The translations under genes were made by a program, and so were the position numbers. A DNA stretch of 64,000 nucleotides from Leptasterias polaris (Eukaryota; Echinodermata; Asteroidea; Forcipulatida; Asteriidae): assembly GCA_037783415.1 (NCBI GenBank), contig JAZGTN010000061.1, positions 1,550,001 to 1,614,000 of the forward strand. Reading direction: 5' to 3'. Numbering within the stretch: the first letter of the stretch is position 1; each line of letters starts with the position of its first letter. Shown here one piece after another: positions 1-12,820 of the stretch. Under the pieces are notes generated by a model. It saw nothing but the letters and a program-made list of their open reading frames with translations, ran no database searches and was not told where the DNA came from.

Positions 1-3000
1 AATGCTTCCTCTCTTCCTACAGCATTCTCAACGATTGGACTTGGAGGTAAAGCCTGTGCCACCTTACGAGAACCTGATTGATCAAAATTCAAGGAAAGTC
101 CCTGTCTCATATTGTCTGCTTTGTTTTCCGTTTCAACACTCATTCTGACATCTTGATAACTAGGAGGGTCTGCTGGCATGAAGGGAGGAGCTGGTGTACT
201 TTCCAAGGAATGTGTTTGGTCCATGGTGTTTTTTAGATGTGATGGAGATGGAAAGCCACTCTGCTGGTTGATGTTCTTACCATACTTTTGATGGTCAGGT
301 TGTTGTCCAGGTTGTTGTCCAGGTTGTAGCTTGTGAGTTCCAGTTGACACTCCTTGAATGGCTGTAGTACCTGGGATGTCTCCTCTAACTACATTGGGCA
401 TTTTGACTTGAGAGTTGCTGTTATTGATTTGAGCTGAGAGGTCCTCCATTGGTCCCTTACTGACATATGGTCTGCCAGGCAATGATTGATTGTTCCGTAA
501 TAAATTTTTGGCATTTTTACTTCGAACATCATTTGGAAGAACATTGTCTTTGATTTCTTCTTTTCTTGGAGCAACCTGTGTTTGTGTATTAGTCAGTGAC
601 ATGTTAGAATTAACACTTCCTGTTCCAGGCATATGAGATAAATCTGGCACTGTGTGTGTAGGGGTAGGGGCTGTAACTGCACTATCCTGACTGTAGAATG
701 GATCCAATCCAAGAAGCTCATTACCTTGAGATACATTCTGTTGTGGGCGTTGTTGTGATTTGACAAACTGTTCATGGAGTAATTTAGAGACTGGACTCAC
801 TCTATCCGATGGATTCTGTAGTTCTTGAACATTCAAATGTTTGGGTTTTAGCTGTGTGTGGTTATCAACTGAAGGGAATACTGGTTGAGTAAGTGGTTTA
901 TTTTTGTCTTGGGCAGACATGATACCCACTTCTTGTTCTAATGCTTCAAGATCAGCATCAGTGACTTTAACACTAGTAACATTTCCAAAACCCACAGCTG
1001 CTTTGGGTTGACTCCCACCTTTGCTAGGTTTGGAGAGAGTTGAGGTGTCTGAAACAGCTTTGACTGGACTCTCTTGTGTTTTAATCTTTGTAATAATCTT
1101 GGGTCTGGCGCCTTGTTTGACATACTCATGCATGACTTCTGGTCTTAAAGGAGCTGGTGTCATGGCTTTACTGAGAGACATTGTGGAGGTCTCTACTCCC
1201 CCTCTCTCTTGCATCATCTCTTGAGAGGAATTTTTCGTTACATTTGTCTTGTCATCTGTACCAGATTCTGTTTGTTTGTCATCTTCTTTTTCCAACACTG
1301 TGCCATCATTCTTACTCTTGTTTACGTCCACAGGCATACCAAGTTGTTCCACACCATCATTCAGTGATTGAGATGCTGAACTTGTTTGGGCGATTCCAGT
1401 GTTTCCATCATTTACAGACGATGACAAACCATTTGCAGGAGTATTACATGATTGAACATTCTCAACGCTTCCCATGGTGTGTTGATCAGACACTAATGGT
1501 TTGTGTAAGTCAGTGATACATCCAGATTGCAAATTACTGAATGGAGCAGTTGGTGTTGAGTTAGAGTTCATAGTATTACTGGTCCTCTCCTCATGTACAC
1601 CATCATCAACGCTGTATACATTAGACAATCTGTCCAGCCTACTCACTTCACTTATATCTTTGGATGATTGTTGGTGTTCATTTGACATGCTGCTACTTTG
1701 TATATCCATTCTTGTATTTACTGATAACGCTGAAGAAACTGCTGGAGCAAAATCAGCCTCAGAAAGATCAATAAGAAACTCTGTTGACTTATGACCATCT
1801 TGACTTGTCTCTGGCACTGGTAACTTGGATTGTTGACTTGTCTCTGTATGATACAAACTTGTACCATTCACTATCTGTGGTGATTGTGATGTGACATACT
1901 GATGAGGTACAGCTTTGTTAGCAGATATAGGCTCTGGTTGTAACAAACTGGTTGAATCTGTAGGAGAAATTAATCATTGACAAGTTAGCCAAGAATATCT
2001 ACAACAAACCTTGATTTCCCAAGTGTTTTGATGTTAAATGTTCAGAACCATCTCATCACGTTTAAAACACACCACCATGCAATTAAGGATTGTTGTCTGC
2101 TTTGATATGGTCAGTTGTGGACAAAGTACATAAACTGCATCATCATAGTAGAAAATGGTTGTTTTGTTATTTCCTTCCATCTATTAATAGAATACAACAA
2201 TTTATAAAGTATTCAAGTTTGACACTTGACAGCGAACACGACAGAATGTGTGTGCACATTCTGTGTACATATAGGCTGATCACACAACACACATTCAATG
2301 GGAATGTACTTGTTCATACTGCATGCCAAATCTGAGTAATGAACTTACATACAATCATGTACATTTGTTTACTGGTTGATCAGTAATAACACACAGTACA
2401 AACTGACTGCAGTCTGGTTCGTTAATTTGCTGCATACTGAACAGTGTTCATACTTGACATATGTACCTCCATGCATGACAGCTCTGCTCAACCTGCGTTA
2501 CATATTATTGTGTTGCTCAGTATTACTATTACTGATGACTTAAATATGTAGGCTAGGTTAGCAAAGTGTGAGTTATATCTGATACTGTACACTACACAGC
2601 TTATTATATTAAACTGGTGGGATGTACAGTAATTATGAGTCAATATCACACAGTTGTTTATTTGACAGGCGATGGTAATTCATCAATCACAATTCACAAC
2701 AAAGTCCCCTCCCATCTTAGGACTTTCTGTGTTACTTGTACACACATACATGTACATGTACTATACACACATACATGTATTGTACACATCCTATACAGTA
2801 TTTCAAATCATTGTTTTATATGTAATTTACATAATGATCATATCCACATCCAGTGGTTCACACAAACACTGCATGTACAATGTTAAACAATCTACCCTTA
2901 AATGGAAGAAACTAACAACTTTGAGTACAACAGGCACAAAATACAAATTTAACTAGTGAGAAAATGCATATAGGCCTACACAAATTAAAATTGTTTTACT

Positions 3001-3497
3001 GTTTACTGCCAACAAAATGAAAATTGTTAGAGCTTAATATTTACATGTAAATAATATATGTAAATGAATATGTAAATTAGTGTAGTACTCTATTTTAAGT
3101 AAGCGACACAACCAACAAAATTTAAAATATTTGAGTAGAAATATTATGGATGTTATCTTTGTAGCCCTAGTGTGTATATATCATGTATGTAATGTGTACA
3201 TTGGACATTGTACTTGCCATTGACAGAACAGCTGCTTCCCAAGTACCACACACAATTATACAAAAATATGCACAAAAGGCTAAGGATTAATATAATAAAA
3301 GAGCCACAATGGCCTGACCACATGAATAAAGATGTTCTTTTCACATACATGATTATTTACAATAAACAAGCTTGATTGAAGAATAGTAAAATGGCTATGT
3401 ACATGTAGCTAGATGATTATTAACACTGACCTTCATTACGTTCAAACTGATCCAGAATGCTGTCTAAATCTGATGCTGCAGCTAAGAATGAATCCAT
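1..3497 (-). CDS. SARA/endofin-like (ZFYVE9/ZFYVE16) protein, N-terminal part, partial
   Basis: Two coding exons on the minus strand. Exon 1 (3497-3431) starts MDSFLAAASDLDSILDQFE and ends in phase 1 at a GTCAGT donor. Exon 2 (1957-1) follows a CTCCTACAG acceptor and stays open for about 651 codons to the window edge. The first 20 residues closely resemble the conserved N-terminus of vertebrate SARA and endofin. The exon 2 product is low-complexity, Ser/Gln/Pro-rich and probably disordered, with a short QGARPK segment (about 1090-1105) matching the GGARPK motif that lies before the FYVE domain in that family. The FYVE zinc finger, which binds PI3P on early endosomes, and the C-terminal domain would lie beyond position 1. 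Known relatives are endosomal scaffolds for TGF-beta/BMP receptor-Smad signalling; that role here is inferred from homology. The start is fixed by the family motif. A short PGQQPGQQP repeat is seen near 300-330. Confidence 0.8.
1958..3430. other. Intron 1 of the SARA/endofin-like gene
   Basis: Non-coding, AT-rich, 1.47 kb. It contains runs of ACATACATGTAC-type simple sequence near 2740-2780. No conserved coding exon or named repeat is recognised in it. Confidence 0.7.
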
Positions 3498-4267
3498 CTT
3501 GCTCAGTGTCTTCTAGATTGAATGATGTCTTCATGCACTAACAACCCATACTAGAGAAAATTAGAGATCATACATGTAACAAGTTAGAGGAACACTGCTT
3601 GTAATGCCATGGTCATAGACACTCTTACATTTGGAGAGTTTCTCAAAATGTTTAAAATGTTTTAAATAGCCTAGATGTTTCATATTGTTTTGTTTTTACT
3701 CTGGTAGCATTTAACACACTACAAACAAGCATCATGGAAATTTATAGGACATGGACACCATTTTACACATTATCAATTTACTACACAGGTATCCATCTGT
3801 ACATGTATGTAATGGAGTGTGTGTACAATACATTTATTTCTACAGACCTCCCTGATTTAACCATGGAAACAGGCCAAGTACCCATCTGTTGTATGTGTGT
3901 ATGTACATGTACATGTAATAGAACGTGTGCACAATACATTTATTTCTACCTCAATGATTTAATCATGGAAACTATGCAAGTACATGTATTGTGTGAATTT
4001 CAGAACTCATCAAACATTGGAATGAGAACACATGTTTGGATGTGCTGTATGATACCCCTTATTCATTAATGGTTTGGTCCAAGGTTCAGCTTCCTTCCCT
4101 GCCAAGTCAGTGACTTGTGTAGATAGGACATCTGTTTTATTTCCATGTAGGGTTCTTTTTAACCGACTTATTCCATGGAATAAAACCCTCTGAGCACAGT
4201 TTCTTGTCACTACATTCACCATTCACATGCAGCATGGCCCAGTTATTAACAATGTCTTTCTAATCAA
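3498..4267. other. Upstream region of the SARA/endofin-like gene
   Basis: 5' flank of the minus-strand gene. It holds two diverged direct copies of a segment at about 3795-3850 and 3885-3950 (TACATGTA...GTGTGNACAATACATTTATTTCTAC). No promoter element can be supported. Confidence 0.4.
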
Positions 4268-4429
4268 TAGATGGATTGCAATACACGTCATTGACCCCAT
4301 CTTTGATGAATTGTGCACGCGTGAAGAGCTATCATTGGCTGAGAGTCATGCGTAGCGCGTACACGCGTGCACTTTTCCATTGTTTTAAATCAAAGATGGC
4401 AGTCAATGACGCGTATTGCTATCCATCTA
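4268..4429. mobile_element. MITE, 162 bp, with about 40-bp imperfect terminal inverted repeats
   Basis: The left end TAGATGGATTGCAATAC and right end GTATTGCTATCCATCTA are inverted copies. The similarity continues inward through CGTCATTGAC..CCATCTTTGAT, and inner copies of GTGCACGCGTG face each other. TA flanks both ends, so a TA target duplication is plausible. There is no coding capacity; it is a non-autonomous DNA transposon. Confidence 0.75.
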
Positions 4430-5642
4430 TAACATTCCTTTAGGCCTTAGTTTTGACAGCTCTGGCCAGGGAATGTTAGGCTAGGGTGAGAATGCTTTTA
4501 GGTTGAGGGTAGGCAACATGTGTGCAGAAGGCTGAAAGTTTGGCACAGGGTGATTGGTTCACTGCATGCTAGCACCAAGCCTGAGTACATGTAAGTTAGT
4601 GTTAAGAACATCTATTTATTTGCTTTTATTTCTAGATATGTGTCAGCCACAGGTTCATTTTCCATTGCATTGTTGATAATGTAAGGGCCTACATGTACAT
4701 GTACCTACAGGACAGTTTAGGTACTTAGTCTGTTGGATGTGAATCCATGCAAAGCAAGTTACTCAAGTAAGCACCCAGTGTTCAGTTCTGACTTGTAGTT
4801 TACTTTTCCAACTTAAACAATCAGTTTCAAGTTTGCTACTATACATCCTACTGCAATGGGTTCAATTTTGTTTAGACTATAAGACTACCAGTTCTTGGGT
4901 AACACTAAGAGTTTATGGTTTCACTCACCATACGCATGTGCTAGAGCATTTACATGCACATGTTCATGTGCATGTACACACAGTATACTGAGATCATCAA
5001 GCCAGTCTGGATACAACCCTCATGATCAACAAAGTTCAAGAAAGACCTTCAAGGCCAGACACATGTTGAAGTTACAATAAAAGCAAACATGCATCAAGTA
5101 TAGAGCCTTGCAGGATATTACACACTTCTTTTCCTTCCTGCTGTATCAAATGTTTGTATACTGAGTTGAGTATTCTGTTTATTGGCCAACATTTTGTTCC
5201 TTCAATTCAAGATACATGTAGATGTAGTGTTTGTTTGTGACTAAGATAGGATGGTTTGTCATACATGCATGACTGACAGATCTCCACTTGAAAAACATTA
5301 ATTAAATATTAAATATGGTATCGGTAAAAACATAAAAACTTGCAGATCAAGGAAGTATGAAGTGTGCATAATTGCTTCAAAAAGCAATCAAAAATGCTTA
5401 AAATAGATCACATACGTGTAATAACATATGTGATTTTTTTTTTTTTTAAACCTACATGTAAGAGTATTTACATACATGTATGTATTACTGGCAGTATCAC
5501 TGTTAAAACACAACTTTTCCAACAAGTTTAAAATTTAGCATAACTGACCAGTTAGCCTTTGTTGTTAACTATCTTCATACATTTTAAGTTATTAATTATT
5601 ATGTACAATGTAAATTTTGTAAGAAAACACAATGTACATAGA
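4430..5642. other. Intergenic, no gene seen
   Basis: AT-rich with scattered TACATGTA simple repeats and a T-run near 5437. No supported coding sequence. Confidence 0.5.
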
Positions 5643-6380
5643 TATAGGCTGTGCAAGTCTCGCGCGTATCGGAGCGAGAAAACACGTCAAGTGAAGAACA
5701 TATTTTTTCTGAAATCAAATCATTGTTTTTAAATTAGATCTATGAAACAATCTGACCAACAAAAATACTCATTACAATTTGCATAAAATGAGTTTTAGCT
5801 TTCATAATAAACACACAATTTATTTGTTAGTTTTTGTTGAAACAAAAACAACTCTGGGACAAGGATGCTTATTTTGATCTGAACTTTTTAGGAAACCCTT
5901 TTGTAAATCCATGCCTGAATACGTGCAACCACTAAAGCAGGTTTAAACGCGATGATCGCACGGGCGTACGAATTAACGTGTGACGCAGTTTAAAGAGGAC
6001 GCTGACGCCTCGACAACCGTAGACTGCAATGAAAAGGCTTAGCGTCTGGCAATTACAGCGTCTTGTGATTATCATCGCGCGACCAAAACAAATTTGGTGA
6101 TCGGAGGTGGGCACAAATTCTTAATTTTTTGCAAGTAACCGGAAGCAGAGGTCAAGTTTAATTCTTGGGTTTTCTTCGTTGCATTGTTGAATTGATTTGA
6201 CTTTCATATTTTTTATCACTTAGTACTACATTCCCAACAACATATTTAATTTTCATGGTCATAAAGTACGTTAAACTAAAATTATAGACGAAACAAAATC
6301 TTGCCAACGTAAAACTCCATATGGTTGGGACCACGATGGTCCTGGAAGTTCGCTTACGCGCGAGACTTGCACAGCCTATA
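5643..6380. mobile_element. 738-bp non-autonomous DNA transposon with 25-bp perfect TIRs
   Basis: TATAGGCTGTGCAAGTCTCG at 5643 continues for 25 bp, and the exact reverse complement ends at 6380. The element body is more GC- and CpG-rich than its flanks and has no long open frame. TATA at each outer edge suggests a TA or TATA target site. It is not assigned to a superfamily. Confidence 0.8.
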
Positions 6381-8427
6381 GGCAGCATACAATACATTGC
6401 ATGACCTTGACACAGTTATAAATGTACACAGTACAACAATGATACAATTTTCATTACATGTACAGTACATCTGTACACATATTACTATGTACGCCTTGTC
6501 AACACTGAGAATTCCAGATACACTTTCATCCATTGTATACACGAAGAGGAAACTGTTAATTAATTAATGTCCAAGTAGAGAACATAATTGAAGTAATCTT
6601 CAGTTATATTGGTAGGGTCCAAATGCATTTGGCAGTCACAAAGAGGGACATTGGAAAAGTATTCCGAGTACTGTTACTGTATTAAGCTGATTAACCCTCC
6701 TACTGTTCGCAACATTTTCAAGTGAGTTGACCAACCATTTGAAACCATTCAACTGCCAAAGTTGTGTATGGTGGCACAACTGTGCACAGAACTATACTGT
6801 GTACTGTGTACATGCATTCCCTCATGGTATCATATTGCAAGGCTGGCATAGCTTATCTATCATTCAAAACCACAGTGAATGGTATTGAATGGTCAGACAG
6901 CAAGAGGGTTAATACAGAGTGCAACTCCATTCCTTACCATTTTTTTGTTAATATCTTCACCTGCAAACCATCAGTAACCTGAGTTTACTTCTGTAATATT
7001 TGCTATTGTGTGATTAACAGACAAATATAGATGATTCTGACAAAGGATTGTAACGTATAAACTGGAGCAGTTACATGGTTTATTTCCAGACCTCGCTCTG
7101 TACATAGGTCAAAGGTCACAGAAAATAGAACAGCGTTGTTGTCTTAAACACATCGGCTTAAAGGAGGTTTTGCATAATCCTGTATTATGCATGAACATTA
7201 CAACTTCCACATCTTGTAGTAGATTTTCCATCACAACCAGTTTCAAAATATTCTCAAGAAAGTTAGTTTGATTCCATGTCATGTACACTCCTCAAACCTC
7301 TAGTTATATTTCTTGTGGAAATGTTCTGGAGGACAACCACCACCACTTATATCAAATATCAATCTTTTACAGGTAGCTAACTAATCCCTATATGATCAGA
7401 CCGTAGAATTAAAGACGTGTCCATTTGGTATCATTTAAATCCTGTACTAGTGTTTCTGCCACTACCACTTGGATGCAAGTTATAATACGCTCACAAGTAT
7501 GTTTGGTTTTTAGATGATCAAAGATGCTGTGGTGTGTAAACAATGAATGCGAGGAATACATTTGTGTACAATGTAGAACCAAGAATGGGGTACGCTATTG
7601 TCTCAGATTTACCTATTGTATCATACACATGTACATGTACTTCATTAGACATGATCTTATTGAAACTAGTGGCAAAGTAGTGTGTGGTGGTAGTCTATCA
7701 ACAACGGTACCATGATTTTTTGAAACTTTTGGGGTTATTTTGTCAGCAAACTATCAATTCTCATGGTTGGGTTTTTACATCTTAGATTAACACTTTGTCA
7801 CAACACTTGGAACCGTAACAGCCATGAAAAGAGCTAGCTAGCTTCCTTCTGCCTGCTCTGTCAATGACAAACCAGATTACTAACTATTAACTCCCTGCAA
7901 TAATTTTAAGGAGACATGATACATGTACTTCCTCCACCGATAATGCTGGTATCACGTTTACTGGTGCAGTCCTCACTCCAACAGAATCAAATCAAACATA
8001 CGGTTGGATTTTGATGGGTTTGGGATAATAAGGGTAGAACGTCAATGACGTTCATACATCATTGTAATTTTGTTCAGTCATTTAGAACATTAAATTATAC
8101 ATTTTACATTGATTAGTGAAGACCGGGCCATATTTCATGGTGCCACTGAAATGAGGAATGTTGTGCTTTACCAGGATAGCGTGCTAAAATTCTTATTGCA
8201 AATTATGTGGTAAGCAGCATGATGAAAACAGGCTATGGGTGACAGAGATACATGTAGTGACAAAGAGTTCTGAATATGTTGTCGATGTCAATATTAAATT
8301 CCTTTGTTTATTAAACAATTTACAACTATTAGTAATGTTGTGATGCTTTAATCCTATAGCACTCACTCAATATTAAACATAGCGACATTCACTCCTCACC
8401 GCGCTTTGGAAATTCACATGATTTCCA
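6381..8427. other. Intergenic, no gene seen
   Basis: About 2 kb of AT-rich DNA. Short open frames here have no recognisable domain. A 23-bp stretch at 8002-8024 (GGTTGGATTTTGATGGGTTT..) resembles the subterminal motif of the piggyBac element at 49.6-57.3 kb, but no termini accompany it. Confidence 0.5.
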
Positions 8428-9256
8428 TCACCATGGAGGTACCTCCCTCACCATGGGGGTACCTCCCTCACCATGGGGGTACCTCCCTCACCATGGGGGT
8501 ACCTCCCTCACCAATGGGGGGTACCTCCCTCACCATGGGGGGTACCTCCCTCACCATGGGGGGTACCTCCCTCACCATGGGGGTACCTCCCTCACCATGG
8601 AGGTACCTCCCTCACCATGGAGGTACCTCCCTCACCATGACTGGTACCTCCATTACCATGGTACCTCCCTCACCATGGAGATACCTCCCTCACCATGGAG
8701 GTACCTCCCTCACCATGGAGGTACCTCCCTCACCATGAGTGGTACCTCCATCACCATGAGTGGTACCTCCATCACCATGCAGGTACCTCCATCACCATGC
8801 AGGTACCTCCATTACCATGGTATCTCCATCACCATGGAGGTATCTCCATCACCATGGAGGTATCTCCATCACCATAGAGGTACATGTACCTCCATCACCA
8901 TGGAGGTACCTCCATTATGTACCTCCATTACCATGGTACCTCCCTCACCATGGAGATACCTCCCTCACCATGGAGGTACCTCCCTCACCATGGAGGTACC
9001 TCCCTCACCATGAGTGGTACCTCCATCACCATGAGTGGTACCTCCATCACCATGCAGGTACCTCCATCACCACGCAGGTACATCCATTACCATGGTAGTG
9101 GTACCTCCATCACCATGGAGGTACCTCCGTCACCATGGAGGTACCTCCATCACCATGGAGGTACCTCCATCACCATGGAGGTACCTCCATCACCATGGAG
9201 GTACCCCCATCACCATGGAGGTACCCCCATCACCATGGAGATACCCCCATCAATGA
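8428..9256. repeat. Minisatellite, unit about 20-21 bp, about 40 copies
   Basis: Head-to-tail copies of GGTACCTCCMTCACCATGGR. Each unit joins the palindromes GGTACC and CCATGG. Variant types include TCCCTC versus TCCATC, CATGGAG versus CATGAGTGG or CATGCAGG, and late copies with GGTACCCCCATC. The period is not a multiple of three and stops are absent, so all three plus-strand frames are long and open. That is a repeat artefact, not evidence of a gene. Confidence 0.95.
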
Positions 9257-10522
9257 TGTTTTGAGTGTTATGAATGGATTCATTAGACATTGAAGATCAA
9301 ATCTGTGTTCTTAGAATTTGCATGGAGGTAGGAATTTGTGTCATGATTTTCAAAAGTGGTAAAAAATTTGCAAATCTGGTGACTAGTCTGGCCAAAATGG
9401 TTGAAATTGCGAGTATGAAGAATCGTTACATTAGTTGTCTTGTAACCTTCCGGTATAGGGAGGATAGGGTGGGTTACGATTATCGCAACTAAATAGTCTG
9501 GTTGAAAATATGCATATAAAATAAATGGTTAAATATGTGTAAAACTTCACTAAAAAAGATTCAGTCCCATGCAAAAATTGAACAGGCAAAAGAATGGCCC
9601 TTGAACATAAATAGAACAAAATTTCTAAAAATATCACTAGTATTTAGTATCAGGGAAAGAAAAATCACAATTTCTGATGATTTAACGTTTTTATCTTTTA
9701 AAGGAATGGTGGCCGGTCTTCACTGTGGTAATGACCTCCCGGTTGGTGGCTGGCCGCTGTTAATTAATGGACCTTGCTTTCGGCTCAGTCAATCCAAAAA
9801 CATAGTGCCTAAATAAACTTTACCTTTTCTTTTCCTGATCGATTTGTGGCTCCCAAGGATTTTTTAAGGGAAATAAAGTCCGAAATTCATAAAAATTGTC
9901 TCTAGTCCCAAAAAACAGTCGCTTCGCATGTTCAAACTTCAGTGCCGGTACAATTTATACTGTCTAAAAAACTCTCTTATAAAAATTGTTAAGATTTAAA
10001 GTGACATCCTGACGACATGTCACCATTATGATGAGTCGTCAATCATCCATCAGAAAATCACTATCGTCATGACAGTGTCTCCCGTGCAAGTAAACGTTTA
10101 GATAGGAAGGCCGATAGATTGCGTGCTCAGCCTCAGACCAGACTCTCAGAGGACAGAGCGGTGGTACAGTAACAGTGGTACTGTCAAAACTATCGAGTAT
10201 CGTTGACGTTGTAGTTTAGTTACTTAGTTTTAAGTTAACTAAGCTATACTACTTGTTTAGAATCGGTATCATTATTCGTGCTACGATATCCCATCTGGGT
10301 GGACAAGACGGATCAAGCTACCTATGTACCGGATTCGGGCGACATTTAACCAACAAAACTCACCTGTAATTTACCACCGCGGCACCAACCATGACATCAT
10401 CAGCTGCAGTGACTGTATGTGTACAGTACATTGTACATGTACATGTACATGGGGTGTAAAGGAGTGATTGTGCACATATTGAATGCGGATCTTATTTACA
10501 TACATGTACATGGGCCGGGTAT
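9257..10522. other. Intergenic, no gene seen
   Basis: No supported gene. A (GTAC)n-like tract lies at about 10428-10452. Confidence 0.5.
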
Positions 10523-10645
10523 GGACTAGACTTGTGGACAAGTCGTTAAATGTCTGTCGCGGTGATAGTGGAACGGCTTTCTCGCAATATCCCGCGAGAG
10601 GGCTGCTCTGTGCGAGATTACTGCTCTCAAGACTGGTCACATTTA
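10523..10645. repeat. Dispersed repeat, half copy of the element at 13226-13482
   Basis: From CTAGACTTGTGGACAAGTCG onward, about 120 bp match 13223-13345 with only a few differences. They diverge after the CTGGTCRCATTTA segment. The tail at about 10650 (CGACTTGTGAAACCCGC) is inverted relative to the sequence at 12788-12812. It is a fragment of a non-autonomous element family. Confidence 0.8.
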
Positions 10646-11148
10646 CCGACTTGTGAAACCCGCTGGCGGTTTGTGCACGGCCGGCCTATGGCCACTTCAG
10701 CCGATTTCGTACGGACGCATCTGATTGGTCAATTTCGTTATAGCTATGAATATTCAAACTGTAGATGAATATTAAACATCAAATCCTGTATGTACTGGAT
10801 GGAGTTTTATCAAAGATACTATAAAAGGTCTTTGGTTTTATGTTGCTTTGATGCTTGATCATGCACGATCATCAAAACCAAACACTGAGCTCGAGTGGTG
10901 AGAGTGATTGTGTTCATGAATATTTTGACACAAGAAAATACGTATTCAAATTATGGGTACAACTTCACTAAAACTTGTAAATAATTACAAAAAATCGAAC
11001 GTAAGATTTTATTTCAGAGAGTCCGAGCAACGGAAGCGTGTTTGACAGTGTACAGCGTGTGGGGAGACGTACGTAACACACGGGGCAAATCGTGTAGCTG
11101 CATGCATGCTATGACGCGCAGACTGAGAGTTTCTCTCGGCGGGGCTCA
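10646..11148. other. Intergenic, no gene seen
   Basis: No supported gene. A small near-repeat GATCATGCACGATCATC occurs near 10857. Confidence 0.4.
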
Positions 11149-11204
11149 GCCACTGATCTCTATATACTGACAGTATATCTGACAGTATATAGAAATCAGT
11201 GGGC
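11149..11204. repeat. Short hairpin-forming inverted repeat
   Basis: CCACTGATCTCTATATACTG and CAGTATATAGAAATCAGTGG are near-perfect inverted arms around a short ACAGTATATCTGA spacer. GCTCAGC also occurs just outside the right arm and overlapping the left one. Confidence 0.7.
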
Positions 11205-11764
11205 TCAGCACGACGGAAACCCCCTATACTATGGGCGGCCAAAAGGGAAAGCTGTACTTGGAAGCTCATGAACATGTGGGAGGGGTAGGGAGCCAGACCA
11301 CCAACTACCTTGTCATTGCGAGTTTGTTAGTCGGTAAACCTCGCTGATCGAATCCGCTGTTTTAAAATCGTTACGTTTCAATGTTCGGTGTACGTTCCTT
11401 CCCCCGATTTGGAAATTAAATAAGATTTATGTCAATAAATAGGAATACCACTCTTATATTGACGGTGCAATTAAGTTAAACAATTTGTGAGACAAAAACG
11501 AACCCCCCCCCCCAAAAAAAAACCACACACAAAAAACCAGAGCCCCTGAAGGAACAGGTGAAAAATAAATTACAAATTAAAATGTGAAAAAAAAAAATCT
11601 CACTCTGAATTTTTTTCCATCTCTCTACACACAAAATTCCAACAAAGTCATTTCGTTTCCTCAAAATATTATTCAATCAAAATATTATAATTTTGTCACA
11701 TAAAATTATATTTTTTTAAATTTGTAAACAAAGTTGTGTTTTTCTAGGTAGCAAAATAGATTTT
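11205..11764. other. Intergenic, no gene seen
   Basis: Contains a C-run followed by an A-run near 11502-11522 and AT-rich DNA. Confidence 0.4.
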
Positions 11765-12236
11765 TCCTAGAAAATACGTTTTTGTTCCCTCGAACACGCC
11801 TTCTTTCCCCCGAAATACGATTTTGTTACCCAGAAATACGCGTTTGTTCCCTGAAAGATACGCATTCGTTTCCTCGAAATATGATTTTGTTCGCACAAAA
11901 TATAATTTTGTTCGCTCAAAATATGCTTTCGTTCAATAAAAATGAATTTTTTCCACCGAAAGGAGATTTCTTTCCCTAAAAACAAGCTTTCGTTTCATCA
12001 AAATACGACTTTGAATTAGTTGCCCGAAATATACTTTCATTCGTCCGAAATATGCTTTCGTTCCCCAAAATTCCTCTTTCGTTCCCCAAAATTCCTCTTT
12101 CGTTCCCCAAAATTCCTCTTTCGTTCCCCAAAATTCCTCTTTCGTTCCCCAAAATTCCTCTTTCGTTCCCCAAAATTCCTCTTTCGTTCCCCAAAATTCC
12201 TCTTTCGTTCCCCAAAATTCCTCTTTCGTTCCGTTA
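11765..12236. repeat. 21-bp minisatellite: degenerate flank and homogenised core
   Basis: The core at about 12057-12232 is about 8 to 9 nearly identical copies of TTCGTTCCCCAAAATTCCTC(T). The preceding 290 bp (11765-12056) are clearly related but diverged units of about 21-22 bp (TTTTGTTCCCTCGAA.., TTTCGTTTCCTCGAAAT.., TTTTGTTCGCTCAAAAT..). A 21-bp period keeps frames open on both strands; these are not genes. Confidence 0.9.
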
Positions 12237-12820
12237 AGATAGCTTTCGAAGCCCTGAAGTCCAATCACACAAATTTGTTAAATTCCGTTGTGAGGGGCGA
12301 CTATAGGGGACGAGTTTGTTGTCAGGGGGCGACTTTGCTAGGGGAGAATTTGTAGTTGGTGACTTTGTACATGTTCTTTTTTTAAATTGGCGACTTTGCT
12401 AGGGGGCGAGTTGACTGGTTTCCGTGTCCGTTGTTTATACACACTTAATACACACAATCACTGTAGAACACATCGGGTTAAATGATTGGAGCGTATCGGT
12501 AACTATTCACGGTAGGCATATTTATTTTTATGAGGCAAAACACACATCTTAAACAATTATTATAATAATGCAGTTTAAGATAAGTTTACTTTATTTCTTT
12601 AGTTACTAAACTAATGAAGGAGTTAACACCCACAAAACACACCCACAGATGTCTCAAGCGCAAGCATTCAGTACATTTACAGTAACTAAAATTAGTACTA
12701 CCCTCAGATAACATGGACTCGTCTTCATGATCGTCGCTACAGCAACCGTAATGTACACTGTGGCCGTACATGAATAAATGAATATGTACCGCCGGCGGGT
12801 TTCACAAGTCGTTAATGACG
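12237..12820. other. Intergenic with short GGCGACTTTG repeats
   Basis: At 12290-12412 a GGGGCGACTTTGCTAGGGG-like phrase recurs several times. TTTCACAAGTCGTTAATGACG at about 12800 resembles the ends of the elements at 10.5 and 13.2 kb. No gene is supported. Confidence 0.5.

Noticed and set aside
8002..8024. Solo end of the piggyBac element
   Set aside because: Only one motif-like stretch; no TTAACCCTAAC terminus or further motif copies nearby.
8406..9264. Several overlapping open frames of 60-186 codons in the plus strand
   Set aside because: All are read-throughs of the 20-bp minisatellite in three frames; no splice or domain evidence.
11933..12355. Open frames on both strands with FWGTKEE, GNERGIL or RSPKFLF repeats
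   Set aside because: Product of the 21-bp array, whose period is a multiple of three; no gene context.
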